Assembly: GCA_002428685.1 (NCBI GenBank)
Contig: DIXL01000080.1
Span: forward strand, 1 to 20,509
DNA length: 20,509 nucleotides
Direction of reading: 5' to 3'
Source: Cloacimonetes bacterium UBA6081
Lineage (GTDB): Bacteria; Cloacimonadota; Cloacimonadia; Cloacimonadales; Cloacimonadaceae
Shown: piece after piece, positions 14,722 through 20,509 of the stretch
How the letters are laid out: each line of letters starts with the position of its first letter
How positions within the stretch are numbered: position 1 is the first letter of the stretch
Notes under the pieces: model-generated
Told to the model about the DNA's origin: nothing
What the model saw: the letters and a program-made list of their open reading frames with translations, nothing else
Databases searched by the model: none
Translations under genes and position numbers: made by a program

Positions 14722-15950
14722 TTCCCCATAGCACTTTTGCGGATATTCTCAAGCTCTTCGATTTCCTTTGGAATGTTTTGGGACAATACGCAATATCCCG
14801 TTTCTGTAACCAGCACATCATCCTCAATGCGGATGCCAAGCTTTTCTTCAGGGATATAAATTCCGGGTTCAACCGTAATTACATTACCAACTTCCAAAGT
14901 GGCACTGCGTCCTCCAAGGTCATGAGTATCGAGTCCTAAAAAGTGGCTAACGCTGTGCATGTAGTATTTTAGCACATCTTCAGCATTTTCTATCAGGCCT
15001 ATTTGAATCAATCCCTCAGCCAAAAGGTCTCTGGCAGAGCGGTTTAATTCAGCCAATTCGATTCCGGGCTTAATAATTTCAATTATCTGTTTTTGCACGT
15101 TTAAAACAAGGGAATAAATCTGTTTCTGACGATCGGAAAAACTTCCGTTAACAGGAAAACAGCGAGTGATGTCTGCACTGTAATTGGCATAGCTGGCTCC
15201 CACATCCATCAGAACTACTTCTCCGTTTTCGATGCGGCATTCGTTAGCTTTGTAATGTAGAGTAGCCGCGTTTATCCCAGAGCCAATAATGGGAGAAAAT
15301 CCCCAGTGTTTTACTCCCATGCGTTGCATTCTGTAAAACAGCATAGCCTCAAGTTCGTATTCCATCATTGAGCTTTGTGCGCTTTCCAGCACATCCATTA
15401 TGCCTTTGCCCGTAATATCTATGGCACGTTGGAGCTGCATCAGTTCCCAATTACTTTTAATTTTTCGCAAGGGTGTAATCAGATTGGTAATGGATTCAAT
15501 TACAATGTTGGGAAATCGCTCACGAATAGGGGAGAGGCGGAAAAGCTGCATAGTGAGAGGTTTTTCCAAGTTCTGAGTGCCAATGTTACACCAAATTTTA
15601 CCAATGGCAGGGGCATACATGCTGATGGTGCTATAAAACTCATCCCAATAGTGGATTTTATCTATTCCGCAAATCTCTCTTGCTTCTTCAGGACTCATCT
15701 TGCGGCCGTCCCAAACTTCCTTTTCGGGATCATTGCGCTGGATAAAGAGTATTTCGGTAGGCAGGGGAGTTCCCTGAAAAGCAAAGTAGATAGCATCAGG
15801 AATCTCCAAACCCGTTATATATAAGAAGTTATTATCTTGTTTAAACTTTTCCAGATTAGCTTCTGCGGCGGCGAATAGGATTATGGCTTCCTTTTCGGCC
15901 AGAGCTGCAAGCATTTTTTCTCTGCGGGGGATGGTTATTTCTGAATTCAT
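14718..15950 (-). CDS. pepP: M24-family Xaa-Pro aminopeptidase
   Basis: 410 aa. ATG 15950 has AGGAG 5 bases upstream. Residues 1-165 form the creatinase-type N-terminal domain (RREKMLAALAEKEAIILFAA, FLYITGLEIPDA). The pita-bread catalytic domain (about 170-405) carries the five dinuclear-metal ligands: Asp249 and Asp260 (LMDVGASYANYSADITR), His336 (MHSVSHFLGLDTHD), Glu361 (TVEPGIYI) and Glu376 (LGIRIEDDVLVT). The enzyme removes an N-terminal residue preceding proline, helping complete the breakdown of peptides, such as those released by ClpXP. It lies 15 bases downstream of clpX and overlaps coaD by 4 bases. PepP is favoured over PepQ by the N-terminal domain and the GLDTHDLGG motif. Confidence 0.9.
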   Translation of the reverse strand: MNSEITIPRREKMLAALAEKEAIILFAAAEANLEKFKQDNNFLYITGLEIPDAIYFAFQGTPLPTEILFIQRNDPEKEVWDGRKMSPEEAREICGIDKIHYWDEFYSTISMYAPAIGKIWCNIGTQNLEKPLTMQLFRLSPIRERFPNIVIESITNLITPLRKIKSNWELMQLQRAIDITGKGIMDVLESAQSSMMEYELEAMLFYRMQRMGVKHWGFSPIIGSGINAATLHYKANECRIENGEVVLMDVGASYANYSADITRCFPVNGSFSDRQKQIYSLVLNVQKQIIEIIKPGIELAELNRSARDLLAEGLIQIGLIENAEDVLKYYMHSVSHFLGLDTHDLGGRSATLEVGNVITVEPGIYIPEEKLGIRIEDDVLVTETGYCVLSQNIPKEIEELENIRKSAMGK

Positions 15951-15965
15951 CTTAGCTCCTAATAT

Positions 15966-17207
15966 TTAATTGACAGCCTTGCTGCGCTTTTCCAATGTCT
16001 TCTTCAGACCATATTGTGGCCCTGTGTTTTCGGATACAACTGCCGGAGTTATTATGCAGGATTCTATATCGCTGCGATCTGGGATTTCGAACATTACCTT
16101 CAGCATAAATTTTTCCATGATAGAGCGTAGTCCACGAGCACCAGTTTTTTGTTTTATAGCAATCCGGGCAATTTCTTTTAGGGCGGCTTCTTCAAAGCTC
16201 AAATCTACTCCGTCCATTTCAAAGAATTTTTGATATTGCTTACATATAGCGTTTTTGGGCTTCTCCAAAATGTCGATTAAAGCTTCTTCAGTAAGTTCAT
16301 GCAAGGTGCATATTACTGGCATACGGCCAATCAGTTCTGGTATCAAACCATATTTCAGCAGGTCGTGAGGGGTGGTTTTATCGAAGATAGTTGCATCTTC
16401 CTGCTTTTTCCCAAGCTCTACATCAAAGCCAATGGCTTTTTTATCGATACGTTCTTTAATAATTTTCTCAAGTCCAAAAAAGGCTCCACCAGCAATGAAC
16501 AGGATGTTTTTTGTATCCATCTCTATGAATTCCTGCTGCGGATGTTTGCGTCCACCTTTGGGCGGAACATTTACTTTAGTGCCTTCCAGTATCTTTAACA
16601 ACGCTTGCTGAACTCCTTCACCGCTTACGTCGCGAGTAATGGAAGGTGTTTCAGATTTGCGTGAGATTTTATCAATTTCGTCTATATAAACAATACCATG
16701 TTCTGCTTTGGCTACATCATAATTTGCATTCTGTAAGAGCCGAACCAGGATGTTTTCCACATCTTCACCCACATAGCCGGCTTCTGTCAGAGTAGTGGCA
16801 TCGGAGATGGCAAAGGGAACCTGTAAAAAACGTGCCAGAGTTTGGGCAATAAGGGTTTTTCCGCTTCCTGTGGGGCCAATCATCATGATGTTGCTTTTTT
16901 CCAAATCCACATCATCATCGGCTTTTTGTTTAAAGATACGCTTGTAATGATTGTAAACAGCTACCGAAATAATCTCTTTGGCACTGTCCTGACCGATGAC
17001 GTATTGATCTAAAAAGCTTTTGATTTTACTTGGGACAGGAGCATCAAAATCTTCATGCGTGATATCGTCTTTATTTGTATCTATAATTGTATGGCACATC
17101 ACTATGCATTCGTCGCATATATTTCCGGCTATACCTCTAATCAGGTTTTTCACTTCGTTTTCTGCTCTTCCGCAAAAGGAACAGCTTAAGCTTCTATATT
17201 TATCCAA
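15966..17207 (-). CDS. clpX: ATP-dependent Clp protease ATP-binding subunit ClpX
   Basis: 413 aa with a TTG start at 17207; GGGAGGA lies 4-5 bases upstream and no ATG or GTG is available nearby. ClpX is the AAA+ unfoldase that feeds tagged proteins into ClpP. The zinc-binding domain has Cys9, Cys12, Cys31 and Cys34. Further marks: Walker A GPTGSGKT (111-118), pore loop GYVGEDVE (144-151), Walker B IVYIDEIDK (172-180), ClpP-docking IGF loop (259-261) and sensor-2 GARGLR (356-361). It is 51 bases downstream of clpP in the tig-clpP-clpX order common in bacteria. Confidence 0.97.
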   Translation of the reverse strand: MDKYRSLSCSFCGRAENEVKNLIRGIAGNICDECIVMCHTIIDTNKDDITHEDFDAPVPSKIKSFLDQYVIGQDSAKEIISVAVYNHYKRIFKQKADDDVDLEKSNIMMIGPTGSGKTLIAQTLARFLQVPFAISDATTLTEAGYVGEDVENILVRLLQNANYDVAKAEHGIVYIDEIDKISRKSETPSITRDVSGEGVQQALLKILEGTKVNVPPKGGRKHPQQEFIEMDTKNILFIAGGAFFGLEKIIKERIDKKAIGFDVELGKKQEDATIFDKTTPHDLLKYGLIPELIGRMPVICTLHELTEEALIDILEKPKNAICKQYQKFFEMDGVDLSFEEAALKEIARIAIKQKTGARGLRSIMEKFMLKVMFEIPDRSDIESCIITPAVVSENTGPQYGLKKTLEKRSKAVN

Positions 17208-17258
17208 TGGTTCCTCCCTGCCGCTTCTATATATTTTGAAGTGGCTTTTTTGGTCAAG

Positions 17259-17843
17259 CTATTTTCGCACAGCCAAAACTTCATCAATTATGCCGTAATT
17301 CATGGCTTCATCAGCACTCATAAAGAAATTACGGTCTGTATCTTCCAAGATCTTTTCTATACTTTTCCCGGTGTGTTTATGCAAAATCTCATTCATACGT
17401 TCACGCAAATATAGTATTTCCTTTGCCTGAATCTCAATATCGGTAGCCTGACCTTGCGCTCCGCCCATGGGTTGATGGATCATAATTCTGCTATTAGGCA
17501 GAGCTGTTCTTTTTCCAGGTGCACCTGCAGCCAATAGCACTGACGCCATACTTGCAGCCTGACCAATGCAAATGGTGCTGACTTTTGGTTTTATATATTG
17601 CATCGTATCGTATATCGCCAATCCAGATGAAATTATTCCACCCGGGCTATTTATATACATATAGATGTCACGTTCCTGATCTTCACCTTCCAGATGCAAC
17701 AATTGGGCTACAATCGTGTTTGCCAGATTATCTTCAATCACGCCACCCAAAAAAACAATGCGGTCTTTTAACAAACGCGAGTAAATATCATAAGCGCGTT
17801 CGCCACGTCCAACTTGTTCTATTACCATTGGTATGTAGTTCAT
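17259..17843 (-). CDS. clpP: ATP-dependent Clp protease proteolytic subunit, Asn in place of catalytic Asp
   Basis: 194 aa, normal for mature ClpP. ATG 17843 has GGAGGA 3-4 bases upstream and shares one base with the tig stop (TAATG). Serine peptidase S14 features: Ser98 in ICIGQAASMAS, His123 in SRIMIHQPMGGAQGQATD. The third triad residue, Asp in E. coli (TERDRF, Asp185) and B. subtilis (TDRDNF), aligns with Asn172 here (TDRNFF, codon AAT). Spacing Ser-His 25 and Ser-third residue 49 is identical to E. coli, so the alignment is not in doubt. I recall that Listeria ClpP1 has the same Ser-His-Asn triad. The enzyme should still assemble, with altered or regulated activity. It is followed by clpX. 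Confidence 0.95.
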   Translation of the reverse strand: MNYIPMVIEQVGRGERAYDIYSRLLKDRIVFLGGVIEDNLANTIVAQLLHLEGEDQERDIYMYINSPGGIISSGLAIYDTMQYIKPKVSTICIGQAASMASVLLAAGAPGKRTALPNSRIMIHQPMGGAQGQATDIEIQAKEILYLRERMNEILHKHTGKSIEKILEDTDRNFFMSADEAMNYGIIDEVLAVRK

Positions 17844-19135
17844 TATTCCTCCGTATAATCGGTTGTTTCAGCTTCGGGTAACTCTTCCCTAACGGGTTCC
17901 TCGGGCATTATAAATTCGCTTGTGGCTGCAATGTTTTTCAAAATGAAGTGATTTTGCGCAGCTTGCTTAAACCCATCGGTTTGAATATCATCTTTATAGG
18001 TTTCTTTATAGGCTTCAGCACTGATACCTTCTATGATAGCTTCATGAATGATGTATTCTTCCAGCATTTCATCTGTAATCTCCAGTGGCATGGCCTTGCG
18101 TAAATTACTCATAATATACATATGCACAATTTCCTGGGCAATTTGAATGCGGTATTGATAAAGGTAATACTTGCGGTATTCTGGTTTATCAACTTTCTCC
18201 ACTTCTTTTTCTGCCAAATAATCTATGGTTTTGGTTGGCAGATCGAACTTGTTATCCACAAACAGCTTTGTAATTATGCTTTGGTGGTTAATGTTCATGT
18301 TAACGTGTGCGTTCACCAATCTCAAATCTTCCGCAATTTTATCTTTCATCTGTTGCAGGCTATCAAACTCCATGTCTTTGGCAAATTCATCATCCAGCTC
18401 GGGAATTTCTCTGCGTGTGATGCTGTTTACCATTATCTGACAATCGTATTCAAATTCATTTTCCAATGGCAACTTGGAATCATGTATAGCCAGAAGGATT
18501 GCTTTGCCTTTTAGCTTGGTTTCCAGGGTATCTCCGGTTTTGCAGCCAACCAAGGCACCCAAAGAACGGTTGTTCAGTTCATCTCCGGCAAATAAAACAG
18601 CCGGCTTGGTAAATTTCTCGGCACCATGAGCAAAGCTGAGATCTATCATCACCAGATCGTCTTTTATTGCGCTTTCCACATCTATGATGCGAGCGTTATC
18701 TTGTTGAAGCTGATGGATAAATTTTGCCACTTCATCTTCTAAAAGCTGAGGAGTGCGAGGCACAGTTAGTCCCTCTAATTGTTTAAATTCCAAAGCAGGT
18801 TCATGCTCAATCTCTATTTTCATGGTCATGTCCTGACCCTTTTCCCAATTGATTTCTTTTATCTCGGGGAACAATAGATAATGAAGCTCATACTCTTTTT
18901 CAATCTCGCCAAATATTTCATCTACATAGTCCTTATAAAAATACTCTTTGAGAGATTCGGCATGTTGGCGTTCCACCATATTTAAGGGTGCTTTCCCTTT
19001 GCGAAATCCTGGAACAGCTATCTCGCGCGAAGCTTTACGAAGATACTTCTCGTATGCTTTGTCCACGCGCTCAGCGGGGATGTTGACGTTAATTTCCTTG
19101 GTTACGGCATTTACTTGATTGAAATCTACCTGCAC
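17843..19135 (-). CDS. tig: Trigger factor
   Basis: 430 aa with a GTG start at 19135; GGAG lies 7 bases upstream. Trigger factor is the ribosome-bound chaperone that meets nascent chains at the exit tunnel. The ribosome-docking signature is VPGFRKGKAP (residues 41-50) in the N-terminal domain. Residues about 150-240 correspond to the FKBP-type prolyl isomerase domain but are weakly conserved (DLVMIDLSFAHGAEKF). The C-terminal helical arms follow (ELDDEFAKDMEFDSLQQMKDKI onward), ending in an acidic tail EPVREELPEAETTDYTEE. It is first protein gene of the tig-clpP-clpX group, 31 bases from the 3' CCA of tRNA-Leu, and may be cotranscribed with it. Confidence 0.93.
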   Translation of the reverse strand: MQVDFNQVNAVTKEINVNIPAERVDKAYEKYLRKASREIAVPGFRKGKAPLNMVERQHAESLKEYFYKDYVDEIFGEIEKEYELHYLLFPEIKEINWEKGQDMTMKIEIEHEPALEFKQLEGLTVPRTPQLLEDEVAKFIHQLQQDNARIIDVESAIKDDLVMIDLSFAHGAEKFTKPAVLFAGDELNNRSLGALVGCKTGDTLETKLKGKAILLAIHDSKLPLENEFEYDCQIMVNSITRREIPELDDEFAKDMEFDSLQQMKDKIAEDLRLVNAHVNMNINHQSIITKLFVDNKFDLPTKTIDYLAEKEVEKVDKPEYRKYYLYQYRIQIAQEIVHMYIMSNLRKAMPLEITDEMLEEYIIHEAIIEGISAEAYKETYKDDIQTDGFKQAAQNHFILKNIAATSEFIMPEEPVREELPEAETTDYTEE

Positions 19136-19166
19136 TGTTTATCTCCTAATGTTTAATCTAACTTTT

Positions 19167-19253
19167 TGGTGCGAAAGAGGGGACTCGAACCCCTACGAGT
19201 TTAACCTCACTGGATCCTAAGTCCAGCGCGTCTGCCAATTCCGCCACTTTCGC
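19167..19253 (-). tRNA. tRNA-Leu (anticodon UAG)
   Basis: On the minus strand the acceptor arms GCGAAAG (19253-19247) and CTTTCGC pair perfectly. The anticodon stem CTGGA/TCCAG encloses the loop CTTAGGA, giving anticodon TAG, which reads CUN leucine codons. The long variable arm (TGAGGTTAAACTCGTA) is of the class II type expected for leucine. The T arm is AGGGGTTCGAGTCCCCT. The 3' CCA is encoded (19169-19167) after discriminator A. It lies directly upstream of tig on the same strand. A TATAAA hexamer at 19264-19259 sits too close to the 5' end to be an ordinary -10 box for an unprocessed leader. Confidence 0.96.
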
Positions 19254-19478
19254 ACGTGTTTATATTGGTTTGAACCAAAAAAAACAGACTATCCCTTCTG
19301 TCAAGTGTTGAGTATCCTCACCCCCAAAATTGGAATTCTTTGTCCCCTTGATAGAACCCTACTATCAAACAACAGCAATACCGCTTTTTATCAGGTTTGC
19401 CAGGCGGTTGTATGCGTTTTTTTGAACTTGTAAACAATCAAAGATCGTTGAATAATTGCCTCTTACTACCTGAAAACC

Positions 19479-19514
19479 GTTTCCCACCGTTGTCATTCCC
19501 ACTGATGCGGGAAT
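19479..19514 (+). repeat. REP/dRS3-like repeat, copy A (diverged)
   Basis: GTTTCCCACCGTTGTCATTC followed by CCACTGATGCGGGAATC. It shares the 5' part CCCACCGTTGTC with the two perfect copies downstream, but the loop of the palindrome differs (CACTGAT for CGCGGAG). Confidence 0.75.
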
Positions 19515-19549
19515 CATAACCTATGCCAATCTTGGGTTAGAACCAGATT

Positions 19550-19590
19550 ATAGGTTCCCACCGTTGTCGTTCCCGCGGAGGCGGGAATCC
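19550..19590 (+). repeat. REP/dRS3-like repeat, copy B
   Basis: This 41-bp copy is identical base for base to copy C (19623-19663), 73 bases away. It begins ATAGGTTCCCACCGTTGTCG and ends with the palindromic core TTCCCGCGGAGGCGGGAA plus TCC. The core folds into a 7-bp stem with a GGAG loop. Confidence 0.9.
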
Positions 19591-19622
19591 GCTAACATAT
19601 ACTTACAGAACCTCTGATTGAA

Positions 19623-19663
19623 ATAGGTTCCCACCGTTGTCGTTCCCGCGGAGGCGGGAATCC
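19623..19663 (+). repeat. REP/dRS3-like repeat, copy C
   Basis: Identical over 41 bp to copy B. Its 3' flank CCAGCCC continues into the inverted match with copy D, so B and C share their 5' flank while C and D share their 3' flank. Confidence 0.9.
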
Positions 19664-19778
19664 AGCCCTAAAGAATCCCAGAGGGATGACAGATATATAA
19701 TTGGAATACAGGCAGTTATCTTCCGTTCCTACAGAACTTGTAAAGGGGCTGGTTTCCCGCCTCCGCGGGAACGACAAA
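19637..19778. repeat. Inverted pair of REP-like elements (copies C and D)
   Basis: The left arm (19637-19669) and the right arm (19745-19778, inverted copy D with core at 19751-19777) match over about 33 positions with only two or three differences. Each arm contains TTGTCGTTCCCGCGGAGGCG plus the flanking CCAGCCC. About 75 bases lie between the arms. The arrangement could fold into a very long stem, like the paired REP units called BIMEs in enterobacteria. Confidence 0.8.
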
Positions 19779-19992
19779 CAGTTTTGCCTATGTACAACCA
19801 GCTTAATCATTCCAACACCTAAGCCAATGCAATATGATGCATGCGAACGACGATATGGTCTGTGACTGTATTGAGCCAAAACATGTTATCCAGAGAGATA
19901 TTTGATACTTTTGGCTGAATTATAAAAATCGAAAATAAAAGTTGGCTTTGTTAGTAAAATGATTATTTTCCATAGGAGAGGCTTACTTTATT

Positions 19993-20064
19993 ATGAATCC
20001 AAAATTGCGTCAGTTGAGAGGTAACAGATGGCTACTTGTTCCACTGGAGGGGGTGCGGTTATGA
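19993..20064 (+). CDS. Possible 23-codon leader ORF overlapping the next gene
   Basis: ATG at 19993 follows AGGAGAGG with an 11-base spacer, rather long. The frame runs 23 codons (MNPKLRQLRGNRWLL...) and ends in TGA at 20062-20064, overlapping the ATG of the FG-GAP protein as ATGA. The ribosome binding site of that gene (GGAGGGGG) lies inside the ORF. The peptide is basic with no known motif. It may be a coupling leader or simply chance. Confidence 0.25.
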   Translation: MNPKLRQLRGNRWLLVPLEGVRL

Positions 20065-20509
20065 GTTGGTTTAGATGTACGGCAGTTACAGGAAAATCGC
20101 TACCTCTTGTATGGTGTGTTATTCTACTCTTTTTGTCCATGATCCCCCTCAACTCAATTGATTACACAGTTCCCTATTACCCCTGGAAGATAGATACTTG
20201 TGATATTAATAATGACGACCATCAGGATATAATTATCCTTACTTCGGAAGGCTTGTGTGCCCTAATGAATTATGGAGATGGGAATTTTGCGCCATACGTT
20301 GTTATAATTCCTGGGGATGTAATAATAGTGGCATGTTGTCAGTTGGACAATATTGCCGGAGATGATATTGTTGTTCTTCGTTGCTATAGCGGTGATGAAC
20401 CTATCCAATACGAATTCTATTATAACGGTAGCTTCTCTGAGCCTATTGTAGTCCCTTTTACTGGTAATTATACTCTTCATTCAACTTTCAAATACGCACA
20501 TGGTGATTT
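20061..20509 (+). CDS. Secreted FG-GAP/VCBS-repeat protein, 5' part only
   Basis: The frame is open from ATG 20061 to the end of the window (149 codons, truncated by the window edge). GGAGGGGG lies 7 bases before the ATG. Residues about 13-32 form a signal peptide (KSLPLVWCVILLFLSMIPL). Then come beta-propeller-like repeats: DINNDDHQDIIIL (48-60), with the Dx[DN]xDxxxD calcium-binding pattern, and QLDNIAGDDIVVL (94-106). Such proteins in the FCB group are often exported and end in a sorting domain, but the C-terminus is not visible. Function cannot be assigned. Several Cys residues (46-108) could form disulfides. Confidence 0.75.
   Translation, partial: MSWFRCTAVTGKSLPLVWCVILLFLSMIPLNSIDYTVPYYPWKIDTCDINNDDHQDIIILTSEGLCALMNYGDGNFAPYVVIIPGDVIIVACCQLDNIAGDDIVVLRCYSGDEPIQYEFYYNGSFSEPIVVPFTGNYTLHSTFKYAHGD

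Larger units (their letters stand above)
19254..19992. other. Long non-coding region rich in repeats
   Basis: No credible gene is seen. Short frames here only translate the REP-like repeats (SFPRRRESS-type readings). Contents from left: a palindrome TTGGTTTGAACCAA next to the tRNA, an inverted repeat TTGATAG/CTATCAA (19348-19354 and 19362-19368), four REP/dRS3-like copies between 19479 and 19777, and an AT-rich stretch (about 19915-19975) before the FG-GAP gene, where its promoter would lie. I cannot fix promoter boxes. Confidence 0.6.

Noticed and set aside
19259..19304. TTGACA and TATAAA on the minus strand upstream of tRNA-Leu as a promoter
   Set aside because: The spacer is 34 bases, twice the normal distance, and TATAAA is only 5 bases from the tRNA 5' end.
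19592..19879. Open frames across the repeat region that read SFPRRRESS-like peptides on both strands
   Set aside because: They are translations of the palindromic repeats, a known source of false genes, and have no ribosome binding site.

Overview
The window is a stretch of chromosome from a Gram-negative bacterium of the FCB (Fibrobacteres-Chlorobi-Bacteroidetes) type. The best guess is a member of Cloacimonadota or a close relative. Three things point there: a 5S rRNA of Bacteroidetes/Firmicutes-like form, a large secreted C10 peptidase ending in a Por/type IX-like C-terminal sorting module, and an outer-membrane gene set (lpxB, an LpxJ-like acyltransferase, an MlaE permease). The taxonomic call is inference. 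Almost all of the window is ordinary core chromosome; I see no phage, transposase, CRISPR array or defence cluster.

Layout. Bases 1-300 hold a perfect-phase heptamer repeat and a 5S rRNA gene. Bases 407-2677 (+) encode a secreted streptopain-like protease with two cohesin-like modules, followed by a clear hairpin terminator. Bases 2680-3060 are non-coding, with a REP/dRS3-like repeat and a long imperfect hairpin. Bases 3060-5722 (-) form a tightly overlapping envelope operon: Sm_multidrug_ex-family membrane protein, lpxB, DUF374 acyltransferase, small membrane protein that is probably frameshifted. Then come a ferritin-like protein (+), the rqcH-recO pair (-), a coiled-coil membrane-anchored protein (+) and a lipoprotein of the glucuronyl C5-epimerase family (+).

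From 19253 down to 10612 everything lies on the minus strand in one long, mostly overlapping gene train: tRNA-Leu(UAG), tig, clpP, clpX, an M24 aminopeptidase, coaD, dnaB, mlaE, a thiamine-binding-protein-like lipoprotein and trmL. The first part is a protein folding and turnover module (trigger factor and ClpXP). The later part mixes CoA synthesis, replication and envelope transport.

The right end (19254-20060) is about 800 bases of non-coding DNA with four more REP/dRS3-like copies, two of them in an inverted pair able to form a stem of roughly 33 bp. It is followed by the start of a secreted FG-GAP/VCBS-type protein that runs off the window. A 23-codon ORF overlaps its start codon.

Points most worth a second look: ClpP has Asn instead of Asp at the third catalytic-triad position; a homopolymer frameshift appears to split the last gene of the lpxB operon; a DUF374 (LpxJ-like) acyltransferase is coupled to lpxB; an MlaE permease is paired with an orphan solute-binding lipoprotein; and the intergenic repeats form structured arrays.
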